64,000 nucleotides of DNA from Colletotrichum lupini (Eukaryota; Ascomycota; Sordariomycetes; Glomerellales; Glomerellaceae). The stretch is taken from the NCBI RefSeq assembly GCF_023278565.1, contig NC_064679.1, forward strand, positions 2,542,001 through 2,606,000, in the 5' to 3' direction. Positions 1 to 14,100 of the stretch are shown here, one piece after another. Both the position numbers and the translations under genes were made by a program. The notes beneath the pieces were generated by a model, which searched no databases, was not told the DNA's origin, and was given only the letters and a program-made list of their open reading frames with translations. How positions within the stretch are numbered: position 1 is the stretch's first letter; every line of letters begins with the position of its first letter.

Positions 1-186
1 TGGCTCAACTATGTACGAATAACGCTAAATATATGTACGTGCTGAAAGTAAACGATATTTACGCAGTCTCCATCTCGAAGAAAAGGCTCTCCAGCGACTG
101 TGAGACGAGCTGATGTCAACATAAACAATCCTCCCTCCACACACTACTCCTGGGTATCCCGTCATCAATTGTGGAAAGACGCCCTC

Positions 187-1351
<1,165 letters not shown>

Positions 1352-3964
1352 TCAAAGGAATGGAGAGAAAGGGAGACAGCATACGCCCCTCTCAGCGTAA
1401 AGAAGAAGACTGGCAAAGAACGAGTAAAGCTTCCCTCTCTTTCTCTCCTTCTTCGTGAAATTCCTGCTCCCAAGCGTGGTATATACTCCTTCCTCCACCT
1501 CTCTCTTCTTGGTGCCCCCTTTCCGGAGCATCAGCTAGACAGACCCGTCCCGTCCCTTCGTCTAATTGACGGGATCCTACGAACCCATCTCTTGGAAATC
1601 CCCGCTTCAATAGTCACCGGAAGCAAATACTCACCAGCAATCAGCAGGCGACACCAGACGAAATGTAACCCTGGTATAGCCTCCCCCGGTCACAACACCC
1701 GTCAGACTAACAAGACAAAGAGGAGCCGACAGGCATGCGTCTGCTTCATCCATATTGCCCAGTCCATCCTCTGTGCTACACTACAGTACTCGGCTACGGC
1801 AGAGAAGGGACGAACCGCTTCTGTTTGCTTACCAAACACTGCCAAAGCCAACTGCCAGCCCGGCCAGCCACAGCCACAGCCAACAAGAAGCAACCCAACC
1901 CAGCTTTTGACTAGACTATACTCGATTTACTCGTCCCTCCCAGTTGGCTGTGGAGAGCTTGACGTTTCATCGCGCAACTCCTTGGTCAGGGAAGAATTGG
2001 CGACTCCTCCAATCATGGCCTATTTTCCCCACCCTTTCTTGCCCATTCTGTCAACCTGGCCCAACTTGGCGAACCTAGGCCACCCCCTTCGTTTGCTGCT
2101 GGGAGCCTGGGACTCTGGGAGGGCAGCAAGCGAGCTGCGCCCCTCAACTCTCTGGCGTAGCGGGCACTCAGGTGATCCAGCCGCCCTCTTCGGCGTCAAT
2201 AAGCCCGCTCTTTTCAATATAAGTGCCGTCTGCCACTCCGGAAAGTCGTCAGCCAAAAGTGCGGGTCGTAAGAGAAGGCCCGAGCTGGTCGGAGGAGTGG
2301 CTTGCGTACCCGAGATGACAGGTCGAACAGCTTCATCCCTGGTCTGTTTCAGTTTCCGAGATCGCCCTTTGAAAGAGGAAGAGGAAAAGAAAGAGAACGA
2401 AACATTGTGTTCGGAAGCCGTTGGCGCGAGCTTTGCCTCACACGTGGTACCCTTTTCCCAAGGTTCACACTAGAATCGATGGCGGCTATCGCTGCTTTCC
2501 GGCTAGAACGGAAGAGCCTTCTTTATTTTGGTTTTTCGTGCTGACATTTCGACAGGGGGGATGTTGAAATAAGCTTGGCCCGGAGCCATGATCCGAACAC
2601 CTGCAACTTATCCCCGAGCGCGCAGCTTTAGCGAATGTCCATCCTCATGTCCGACTTATCAAATTCTCCGGGCTTATCGAGAACGCGGAGAAGGGCAATT
2701 ATCTGCCTCATCATTCATTTATTGTCGAAACACAATCAATCGGAAAATGATCAAATATTCATCCTTATCATCACTCCAGACCAACACTCGACGCACCCTA
2801 TGACTATTCAGATATCCAATAGCGAAAGTTAGAGTGTGATGTGTTGATCGGAATACCATCCGAGTTGAGATGACAGCCGTCGGCGCTAACTTCTTCTTTG
2901 ACCAAGCTGGGGTGGTGCAACATCGTCACGAGGGCAGCAATTTCTCGCCCAATACGGAGCACACTACATTACCCCGGGAAACGGGACTCGGCTCGCTTCG
3001 TCGCTGCAGCCCATCCCGCACCATGTGTCACTGTGTGTGTGACTGTGACCTCGCTGCTTCTTTTCGAATATTTGCCGTGGATCGTGATGTCGGCAGGTCA
3101 GCTACGTGCAGCAATAGCGGGCAGCCGCAAAAAAAAAACAGATTAGCAGTGGCCCGTGGGGCTCCAACGATGGGATGCGCGCCAATGACGCATCGTCAAG
3201 TTGCCCCAGAACAAAACCACTAGCCCCGGATTCCGGCTCTTTTCGAGAATGGATTCGTGGAAACTTCATGATCCTGGGGGCGGCTGGCTGGCTGTCACTT
3301 TGTTAAAGTTTTTCTTCGTCTTTACCCCACGATTGTTACCCCACTAGATGATGTCTTTCTCTTTCTCAACCTGCAGTTCATCGAAGATGCGGGATGATGT
3401 TGGCAGTGAAACCGGTTGGCTTGTGACAACCGGTTCCATGGAAGCTTCTCGATGCCGTGGTAGTTGTTGTCGAGGGCACTAGATCAATAGATGAACCTAG
3501 CCTAGTGAGTTGACAACTGTCAAGGCGGTCTTCTACGGGCATTGGATGTCTTCCGAGTAGCATCTCGTCCGTATGGTAGCTATGGGGGAAAGGGGCCGGG
3601 TAAACAAATAGGCGACCTTCCCAATACGACCAGCCTCCGGATCCCGTTCTCTCAGTCTGAGAAAGGAGAGTCGGGATGCTGAGGCGTGAAATGAGCGAGG
3701 GACAACTCTGCCTAGGCATACTCGATTGAGACACTCACTGCCGGCGGGATCTTGGGTTACTGGGAGTGGTTAATGCTAAGGTTTAGAAATCTCTTCAAGA
3801 GAAACCGATGACCCAACCTTGGCTTGGTCTCAGCAAGCTCGCCGCCGACAGAACTGACGTTGACTGCAAGCTTTTACAGCGGTAGCTAATAATTTCGCAA
3901 GCTGTCAGGAATGCTGCTGAACTATCAAAGCCTCTTGACCAAGGTTTCCGCGCACGCGGTCTCC

Positions 3965-4460
3965 CAAGACGAAGAACAGGACACTCGAACACAAAACGCT
4001 TACATCTAGCTGACTGATTTTCAACTCTCGCGATAATACATCCTTACCCGAACACAGAATACGAGTCGTCCACTGATAATCCCAGAACCTGCTCTCTTAT
4101 TGTTCCAGCTCAATCCACGTGGTCGCACTCGAGTTTTACGAACAGAACACTCAAGTCGGACGTTGCTCAGCCCCATGGCGAATCCGTTCATCGAATCCTT
4201 ACACCACGGTCATCCCTCCTGCCGGGCCCAAAAGCCCGAGCCGCCCTCTTCACTGACGTCTCAAGGATGAACGTCTCTTGATCACGGTTTTCTAAATACA
4301 TGTGGTCATGCAGGTTCACCAACAGGACACTCAAAACGGAACTACTTTACCAAAGTAACTATGACTGGACTGGTTTGGCCGCTCATCCATTCTCTTACAT
4401 GAGGCTATCCCTAACCGCCGGAAAAATCCAAAGTACGAGTCGTCCGCTGACGTCCCAAGC
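3965..4460 (+). repeat. Three decayed tandem copies of a roughly 175-190 bp unit
   Basis: A box of the type GAACAGGACACTC occurs at about 3973 (GAACAGGACACTCGA), 4141 (GAACAGAACACTCAA) and 4321 (CAACAGGACACTCAA). A second box, GAGTCGTCCACTGA, recurs in altered form at about 4049, 4238 and 4437, the last two followed by CTGACGTCYCAAG. The order of the two boxes is kept, which suggests three diverged tandem units. No coding potential or transposon ends are visible. Confidence 0.5.
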
Positions 4461-5767
4461 TTGGGCAAACTCCAAAAACGAAGACGACAAACGTTGGAGC
4501 CACTGCCGAGCGAACATCGCTATTTGATACAAACCCAACCCCGGGGTTCTGGGGTTCTACTCACAGCCCACTGTCAAAGTCAACCTTCCTATGCCCGTCG
4601 TGACAAAGACCGAAAATATCACCCGGCACTTGAACTCTACATACCTTGACGGGAGTATCAAGTCGCAGGGACGGGGTTCAACATTTCTTGAATACGTAAA
4701 CTACTCTCCAACAGAACGAGCTCGGCATAGAAACCTCCTTCATTCCCGAGACATACCCCCACGACCACCGCTATGCGCCGCAAGTCAAGCCCAGTCACGC
4801 ACGGCAGATCTTCGTTGCTTCCTCGCAGGTTCACCCGCGGGTCAAATGATTCATCCCACTCTATGCCGAAGGACCGCGGAGCCCAACCTAACTACCGACT
4901 CCGATGGTCCCCCCCCTTCCCGATGCCCGCTTACACCGCTTGACCGCTCGCTACCTACCCACAGCCGCAACCAACTATCAAAACCGCCTTCGGGGGTACC
5001 CCCATATAATCCTCCATTCGCCACACCGAAACCCCCGTCCTCCGGTCCCCCCCGAGTCAAGCAATGCCGGAGGCGTCGTCACCTCCACTTCCCTGAGGTA
5101 GATAGCTTTACGCGGAGAGGAACCTCCTGTGTTTCGCTTCTTGCCTCCATTCCCCTACTATCCCCGTTCTCCGCCTCTCCTGCGGCGCTCCGCGGCCCCG
5201 ACAACAAGTCAACGTCCTTGAGCCCCATTTTCCCCGCTTTTCCTTCCCGGTCGGGAATATCGAAGCGGGGAGGCTTCCCCGGTGATTCTCTTCTTGTCCA
5301 TAAATGGACAGTATACTATTTATATCCACATGCCCAGAGTTCAGGTTAGAAGACTACTCTCAACCCGTGCCTGTCATATGCCAAGCACCCATCAGCCAAC
5401 TCCGGCTTTCTCTCCCAACTTTCCCTTCATTCGGGCACCCACATGCTTGAGGACCTGCCCTCATCAACAGTGGGTGCACACACAAGGGCCCACTCGTCTC
5501 AAGTGGAAGGAATCCAGACCTCGCTTCTCTGAAGAAGGCCAGGGCCCAGGGAACCTCGGCAACAGACACCCGGCAGACAGGGCACAACGGTCGAGAGAAG
5601 CCTGGAGGGGGCAAGAAACACAGATCGGCCAGATCTACCGTAACCAAAAAGCTAAGGTGGAACAGCCCCTAAGAAAAAGAAAAGACGGATCATGGTTCAG
5701 TAAGCCTCGATACCAGCGGTAAGACCTGCCTTGGAAACACTCTACTAGAAGAGCTTGCGGCAAAAGC

Positions 5768-5786
5768 GAGAGAGAGAGAGAGAGAA
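5768..5786 (+). repeat. GA dinucleotide microsatellite
   Basis: About nine GA units in intergenic DNA. Confidence 0.9.
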
Positions 5787-6575
5787 CCTTGGAAAGGTGC
5801 GGCACAGGACCGGCCGGCCGGCAGACGTCAATCACATGGCGCGCATGAACGTTGACTTGGCCGCCCCTCGGCATCGCCAAAAAGAGAGTGTGTCGGGAAA
5901 ACTCGTCCGAACTGAGCAAGCAACATCATCTAACTACCGGTAAGCAGCTGTCAAATCTTGTATGCAAGCAGATGGCATATTTGGCTAGGTAAGCACATGG
6001 CCGGGACAATCCAACGTCTGTTCGTCTCTTTTCAGGGGTGGTCCCTCGTCACAGGGAAAACTTGTCCGGCCTTGTTTCCATTTCTCAAAAAAGTCCAATC
6101 CGTGATGTCATCAAATTCATATGCTAGAAATGTGTCAAAGATATGCTCTGCCTGAGCTGTCCTGGCTGTAGAACCCCGCTATCAGCCGTTATATGATATC
6201 CGAAAGAAAGAAAAAACACCGTACCCATCCATTCCCGCGAAAATGCTTGACCACAGTCCCTCATAAAATCCTGACCCATATGTGTTGTGATGATGATAGA
6301 TCCTCGTCTCGTCCTTTCCTCTGAACGGCCTGTGGTCCGCAAGGAGACAAGTAAAGTCGAAACAAAAGTGGCCTGTCTATGCGTAATGCCTTCCGTCCAG
6401 AGGTTACCCACCCGCAGCCTTGCCACATGAAACTCCTACTATCCGTGACTCCTACCATTCCATTCTTATGTACACTTCTCGCGCCGTCAAGATCGGCCAA
6501 TCTAAGCATTCGCCAATCTGGAGTTTGCGTGATCCCATACGTCGAGTGTGTCTGCGTAATAGCCAGCTGTTGCGC

Positions 6576-8106
6576 TTACACTGCGTTCGCCGGGACTGTG
6601 ATGCCCGTCACCGGGATTTGCTGTGCTTTTTGAAAAACACCAGTCAGAATTTCGATGTGGTTCACAAAGGACTCGGCAGTCATGTTGTGGCCCTTTTCTG
6701 CCTTGCTTTCCTCGGTAACCCAGTCTGAACCCCAGACTTCTGGTGGAATGATGGTGTTCTTGTAGAGTGCAATCCGCACGGGCCACTCAAGATGCTCCCA
6801 CCAAGGGCTTGTGGCTTCAAACTGGGAGACAATGCCCATGACTTCTCTCCGAGCAACACCATCTAGCCACCACACTGCTGACTCGAATCCTTTCAGCAGC
6901 GCGAAGAAGCAAGCAAGAATTGTCAGGGCGCGAGGTCGACGCTCTTCTAGCAATTCAATGAAGCGCTTTGACACGGTGGCGGGGAAAGCGAGGGCGGCAC
7001 CGCGATGAGGCAATTTGTGTGCCCAGTTGAGAACGGCGATAGCATGCTGGTACGATTGCCTAGTTGACATAGCCATAAGAGTGTCTTCGGTTTGAAGCTC
7101 CTCGTCCAAGTTGTCGAGCAACTTTCCAAAGAAAGAGGTGGGCGAGGTCGCATCGAGATCCAGCTGGAGGACGGGTTGCGAGTCGATGATGGGAATGACA
7201 ACGCCGCTATTGCGAATCCAAGGCCAAGATGTTGCCACGACCGTTTTGACACCCTGGAAAGCGTGGAACCAAGAAAGTGGTAGAGAATAGGCGCTTGAAG
7301 GGTCGCTCGGGTCGGCTTCGTCGCGGATAAAGATTCGTGTAGCTGTTGACTGGAAAGCAATCAGAGCTGCTGTGAGGAAGAGAGACTCTGCGTTGGCCTC
7401 AGTAATGCCGTTTTGCAAAGTTGTGCAATATGCCGCTAGCGAAGATGCCATGTACGAATGAGATGCTCTGATGAGGGCCCTGTCGTCTGGATTGAAAGAG
7501 CGCAGGTGTAATGCAGCAACGGCAAGCATAGCATCCGCCAGGTAGGTGGCACCGCCGAAGGCCAGCCTCGGAACCGTGTTTGTCCAAATATCCTGCGTGG
7601 CGGGTGTGTTCACCACTAGCGTACGGGAGGTCATGGAAGTGAATTGGTGCATCAACCGTAACTCGAGAAGTCGATTATTAGGTGTCGTCGTGGCAGATAC
7701 GGCAGCAGTAGAAGGAGTGGTGTAGAGCGGTGAGCAGTTCATGGCAGGTGGTGAGCCAGAAAAAGAGGGAGTCTTTGCCCGGTGTGCTGATGGGGATGGT
7801 GCTGTGGACGAGGCTCTGTCAATGGGAGACTGTGACGATTGGGTATTCGAGGGTGTGAGGGCGGTGAGGAGTTCGTCGAACATGTCGGGGTTCTCGAAGT
7901 CGCACGGCACGCCGTGCTTGAGGCAGTTGCCGCACCTTGGGTGGACTTCATCGCACTATCAGGTTGCCAATGTCAGCCAACATAGGCATACTTTGTAAAG
8001 GCGACCGGAAGCGAAGTCTGTAGAGGGGCGACAGTACCTTGATCTTGCGCGACTTGCAACGCTTGCAGCCGGCTCTCGACTTTTTGTGTGATCTTCTCGG
8101 AGGCAT
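6576..8106 (-). CDS. Zn2Cys6 fungal transcription factor, UPC2-like type
   Basis: Nuclear binuclear-zinc-cluster DNA-binding regulator. Exon 1 (8106-8038) encodes MPPRRSHKKSRAGCKRCKSR and three more residues. An 82-nt intron (donor GTACTG, acceptor GATAG) splits the zinc cluster, and exon 2 is 7955-6576, for 482 residues in total. The joined cluster reads C14-x2-C17-x6-C24-x6-C31-x2-C34-x6-C41, within the Zn2Cys6 pattern. Downstream comes a Ser/Pro/Thr-rich linker. A helical middle region beginning LMHQFTSMTSRTL, with VPRLAFG and AVAALHLRSF, resembles the activation domain of the UPC2/sterol-uptake-control subgroup. That subgroup name is by resemblance only; the target genes cannot be told from sequence. 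The intron inside the zinc cluster means the domain is missed if exon 2 is read alone. Confidence 0.88.
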
Positions 8107-11100
8107 GTTGGCGACAGTTGAGGATGTTGACGATTGGGTGCCAAAGCAGTGATCAGGTCGGCGGGGTCCCACTCTATAAGGTGAGCGTGGGTTGGTCTTC
8201 ACGTGTCGTCAACTGGGGGGTCAATGTTGACGTCGACGTCTGTGTCTCGTGGGGGCTCAAATATAAGGGGCCGAGGAGCATAACAGGAAGGCAATCTTAT
8301 TGACGTGGTGCAAGTGTTGAAGAAAGCTGGGGGCGGGGTTGTCTTTAAGGTGTTGACAGGCGCCAAGGGCAGTTGAATGAGGCAGATGGGAATGGAAGGA
8401 AGAAAAGAAATGAAGTGAATGATGGTGTCGAAGTTTCGGGGTAGACTGGCTAAGTTGTAGTTGTGGAGATTGACGATTCGGGGTTCGAGGGACCGGGGGC
8501 CCGGGGATATGCGTGTTGCGTTTGCGCTGTTGTGGGCCCAAGTGCTGGTCCTTTCTCTTTATGGGACCGTCAACTCCGTACGGATACCCAAGAATCAACA
8601 AAATAATAAGACCAGAAAGGGAATCCGTATCGCAAGAGCAAGAGAGCAACTTGTTATGAGGAGACAGAGGACGGACCAGGCCCAAAGCTTGGACCAAAGT
8701 ACTGGCAGTGCTGGGTGCAAGTGCCTTTTGTGAGGTGTAAGCAGTGGAGGCAAATAAGAGAAGGTAGGGTTTGAGTTGAAGCAAGGAAGAGCAATCAAGG
8801 TAAGGTTGGGAGAAGTCGAGTTGAACGCCGGGCTGGTTGTAACATCCAGGTTGTTGCAGTCAAGGTGACGAGGTGTGTTAATATCGGCGTCGGGGGAGGC
8901 TGGGGGTCGGGGAACGGTGTCAAAGTCACAAGTTTTGATTCTTTCTTTCTTGTCTGAAGAATGAAAAGACGTTTTTCCCCCTTCCTGTCTAGCGTTGAAC
9001 GGTTATGTTGTGGTTGCCCGCTGATTGCTGTGCTGTCGTGGGGCAGAATGGAAGGAGAAGGAGGTGCAGGGGGGAATGGCCCGGATGGGAAGCAGAGTCA
9101 CTGACATTTGCGGCCGTGGGCCGTGAGCTGCGGGCTGCGGGCTGTGCAGCCTGCCCTCCACACTAACCGAATCGAGTTGCGGCGAATTGTCAACTCAGAC
9201 TCCACAGTGATACCAGAGGTACCTCTTAACCTTGTTGCCGGACGGATAGGCAGGTACAAGTCCGCCTCTCCTTAACGCCGTACAATTGGCAAGTACCTTA
9301 CTTCCTACCGGGTAAAACTCCAGCTACGCATGGGACTTTACGTCTGTCACCGTCATGCTCCGCCACGCCATAGTCCACGCTGACAAGATCCACACCTTGC
9401 TCTCACACAACACTACCACAATCCGTAAGGATACACAGTCCGACAATCAGACCAAAATCCGCGGAGCCGACGACATCAACAAGGAAAACGGATTAACAGG
9501 ATCGACGGGCGAATACCTAACCAACATGCATAGCTGCAGTCTACGGAGAGCATACGTATATGCTACGAACCTTCGGAGTATAGAATGTAGCCACTAGGGC
9601 TAATGCACAACTTTCCTGACCCCTGCAGCCCCCCAAGTACTTTCACAGGCGGCTCAACATGGGGAATTCTTGCTGCGGATAAAAGTCCCTATGAATTCTG
9701 CGCCGAGAATATCCCAAAGTACACACATTGGGGTATCAATCGTCCATTTGAGTCCATCGTGTCACCTACCTCGAACTGCCTGACATGTGCGCTCGCTCAC
9801 GCTCAGCATTCACAACCAGTCCCGTGCCTACGCCTACTGAGGACTACACTTTGAATAAGGTACGAGGTACGGAGTACGAACCCGACAAGTCAACTTCATC
9901 GGACCCGGTCCCCGTCCGCTGTGGCCAACACACCGACCAGCTGGGCAGCAGCAGCAAGAGCAAGGCAGTAAGACCGAATAGGGCAGGGTTCAAAGTCCAA
10001 ACGTCACAGTCAAATACCCCATGGCTTTTGCAACGTCTACCTACCACCCTGCGTGCCCACCGCAACGACCACAACGGGTACCGTTTCCCACTGACAGAGC
10101 AAGAACTGCGCCGTGCGTTCTTTTCCCTACAAGAAAGTCCCTTAACATGCAGTGGACAGTGGAGGACTAACAGTCCGCGGTGTCCCCGCTTGGGCGTTTC
10201 GCTTCTTGATGGACGAGTAGAGACGACAAGGCCGAGAAGCTGCGAGATTGGTCGGCATGACCCCACGACGAGACAACCTCCCACACGGAGCGGGCGGGTG
10301 AGCGGACGGATCGGAGGAGAGCGCCTGCGAGCTTACGCCAGTTGTCTCTGTCAAACAGAAACCCTCACTTCTTGTCGTTCTCGTTGTCGCCTCTGGTTGC
10401 CGGAAGACTAATGGTAGGGTAGGGTAAGATGTCAAATCATCCCTCAGCCCTGCTCTCAGTGCCAGCACCAACATCGCCTGGTATCCTTTTCAAAACACTT
10501 TCTACCTCCGACTCCTCTTTTCCTCCGGCATCTTTGCCGGCGAGAGAGGAAAAATTCAAAATCTGAAGTTTCCTCCAACATGAGTCGGGGGCAAGGGATG
10601 ACGAGCGTGCATGGTCCGGGCGGATTGCAGAACACACAGAGATTGCCCGACGGTGAAGCCGGGCAGATAGGCCAAACGTCAGACGAACGAAATTCATGAA
10701 CCCGACTCCGCGTTGTCCATCCTCGTGGAAAACCCGCCGAACCCCGTCCGTTGGACCTTTGCAGCCTCATTTGCTTCTCTTTAACAGCTTAAGCATTACG
10801 CACGGCTCACGAGACATGCAACCGCAGCGACGCGTCAACTGGCTATCGAGTGTTGCAAAGGATATGTCGGCAGATGAACATTGTCGACGCGCTGGTTCCC
10901 ATATACAGTTGTTGCATCGCCACGAGCTCTTGTTTCCAAGGTGTGGCGCCCGTTGAACTTGTCAAATCCATGTTTAATTGGGCAAAACGTTCCGTCGATA
11001 ATCGCCAACCAATATGATCTGCGATCTACAAGTGTGTGGAAACCTAGCATAGGACGGGATGTGGTGTCCTCCAAGGTTGAATGGCGGCGACCATGGTCGA

Positions 11101-14100
11101 ATCAAAGAGCTCCGAGAGCTCGCGGGCGTGGTGTGCGCGCAGGAACCCTATACCCGCCATTGGGTCGGAGTCCAGGCCATCCGAGGGGTGTGACGGGAAG
11201 GAAAGGGGGCTGACGTAGATCTGAAGGAGGCTTGGACACCTCTTTTCCTTGCCGTCGATTAAGCCGCACATGCAAGGCATGTCGATTGAAACAATCCTGG
11301 GGTCTTGCATGGAGCTGGCGTGAGGAGGGAACCAAGAGCAGTTTGGGTGATGCGGCCGGCATCTAGCACATGAGGCAAGGCTAGATACGTAAACATGCGG
11401 AGCGTACAGCAACAATAACCGCCGGCCGCCGGAGAGGAGGTAAGGAGGGTTTCTAGAAGAACCCTCCTATCAAAGATGAAAAAGAGCCAAGCCTTTCATG
11501 GTTGATGTCGCACATGGGTTTGCCCACAGACATTGCCTGGGACAACCCCGGACTGGCGGGGACGCTACCGACTTCCCCCCCGCGGCTTGTCCGCTGTTCC
11601 GACCACCGGATGGAACGTTGACAAGACGCTTGACAAGAATGATGCAATTCTAGGTTAGAGGGGTCGATAGCGTCCGGAGACGCGGATGGCATTGATTCAT
11701 CGGAGACGGATTACAGGCCGAAGAGCCAACAACGATGATCCGGCCAGCTCAGTCCGTCGTTGACTGTCACGAGCATGGACAGTTGGTTCGCAATCAGCAA
11801 TGCAACGGCTATCCTGCAGGGTTGAAAGGGTTTGGGAGTTGGTGCTCTTTTCGGGCCTAGTGCCATTGCCGCTTCAAGTCTGTCTCACCCGAGAGAACAC
11901 TCGATTGAAGTGAGCAAAACATCGGTTGAAATGCACTTTGCTCCAAGGTAACTAACCTCAAAGTTGACTCTCACGAGACTTACAGGTTGCAGGTTTGACC
12001 GCTTGCTAAGTGCATTACCTAGTCGAATGCGCCGGAAAAGAAGCGAGGGCCTCGGCCAGTGTAGCCACGCATTGAGCCGAAAGCAACCCTTTGTGACATC
12101 CAACCGAGTCAACTGGCGCTGAGATCAGCAAACTCATAAGTCGCATCTGCAGGTTCGCCCGCTAGTTCACAAATTGGAAACGTGGTTATCCACCAATTCG
12201 AAGGAAGGGCTGCTGAGTGTAGCTGATTGACGGCTCCTGACAGAAGCCTTTGAGCAACTACCAACTTTATACGCTCTTGGCATTCTTCGACATGTGAGCT
12301 GTAGCGTACAGATCTGTAACTGTAAGCTCAGTCGATTATCGATCTCGATTAGTCGGTAGAGCAACGAGTTGTGGATGTTTACGGACTATACCTTAGCCAC
12401 TTCACCCACCAGTTCACTCGCGACACCAGCCTCTTCGGGCCCATCCAAAGGGGGCCATGTAACAAGGTAGGCAACTATACGGCTTTTCACATCGGACTTC
12501 ATCTGAAGCTTACTCTCTGATAGCTTGCGGCTGACGAAATATACTCCACAGTCGATGCTAGCCAAGCTGGATAGTCAGTCCCGGAGAAATGAAGCACGAT
12601 ATTTGGACGACGCGCCATTTGGTCGACAGTATCGTAACCTCTTGGGGCGATCCTCCCAAATAATTTCCAGGTTACTCGTGAGAGGGGTACCTCTGCGGGG
12701 GAATATCACTCATTACTCCATTACGAGTATCGAATTGTATTCAGCGGGATATTTTGCAGCTATCTCTGCCAGCGGCTCTCGAGGTGTCACTGCCAATTGT
12801 TTCGTTGAAGCAAGACGTGAAGGCTAGCAGAGAGGTAAAGGCAACGCAAAGCTGAGCCTTGGAATTTTGTCTCAGAGTTGAAAAGCCTTTGTGGACGCGC
12901 CGTGCATGCCTTTTCATACCTAGAATCAGTATTCAAGATGACACTGGCATCGCCGACAGTGCATACAAGGTATGTAAAAGGGCGTCGTTATGAGTATTGT
13001 TTGGATGACTGCGCATAGCAAGGCCGCGGACCTTTCGTTTGAAAGGGGCAATCGGTTATTCGGACTTAGCGTTTCGTCTAACAAGTTGTTTCCAATTGCT
13101 TTCAAACTCTGGTCCTTCACTTATGGCGTCTGCGCCTTTGACATATAGAGAACAGATGGACGCGGTACCCCCGTCTGAGAATATGGTCCATCGAGAGAGC
13201 TAAGTCCGCAAAGACGGCACGGCATTTCTGCAATGATCGGCGATAGACGGAAGGGCGCGAACGGCTGACTCTGTATGATTGTACTCCGTACTATGCTGTC
13301 ACGTAGGCATGTTCGTTCTGCGGCCTGCCAGTTTTGAGAAGGGTTGACTTTTGACCTTGACATGCAAGGACGCCCAAGCCAGAGAGCAGGGTGGACCCAG
13401 TGCCAAAAAAAGCAACACTTCCCAAAGGAGAAAAGGGCCGTGATCGCCGCCAGCGCCTGTGCTGTGGGTGCAGAGCTTCGAACAAGGTTTCGAGACAACG
13501 TTTTAGTGACAGACTAATTTTCTTCGTGGGCGTAGGGCTGGCCGGCTATCCTTGCGCAGTCCGAGCGAGCATGGAGGGCGGCACAGACGATAGGATGAAG
13601 GGGAGTCTTTTCTCTAACGCGAGTCGCTCGTAAAGAGGCCAAGTGTCGTAACGTACCCGTGTGTGGCTAGGTAAGTTGATAATGGAAGGTATCCGTAAGG
13701 TAAGGTAGGTTAGTGGTGGTGTTTGAGTGAGCCTAGACGGGCAAAAGGCAACCAGCTCTACAAAAGTAAGGTAGGCTGTGTATGAACCCAGGCAGATCAA
13801 TTTGTAAGAAAGAATGGGACCTAGAGGGCGAACACACACCTTAACGTGACCTCTACGGGCCCTACGTACTCACCTTTACCTACCTATTCGCAATTACTCC
13901 CGCAGAACTGGCTACGCTGGATGGACGACCAGGGAACATGGTCGCAATAGTCCGACAGTCTGGCAGACGGGGAAGGAACAACTGGGAGACCTATACGCGA
14001 AAGACCTTCCGAATTGGGCCGAGCTGTGCCCGTGGTCTCGTGGCCTTGTTTTGTTGACGATGCGCTGTCGAAGGGGGGCGGTTGGAAGTTTCGTTTTTAT

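Noticed and set aside
1592..2473. 293-codon plus-strand frame
   Set aside because: No domain, no codon bias, contains CT-rich promoter-like sequence; chance frame.
9785..10411. 208-codon plus-strand frame
   Set aside because: No domain, overlapped by equally long frames on the other strand; no coding signal.
10835..11074. Minus-strand frame with AIIDGTFCPI, reminiscent of Harbinger-type DDE transposases
   Set aside because: Only one short resemblance, no further DDE motifs up- or downstream and no inverted repeats; too weak to call a transposon relic.
12340..12380. TTAGTCGGTAGAGCA, like a tRNA A box
   Set aside because: No B box or cloverleaf in the following 80 bases.
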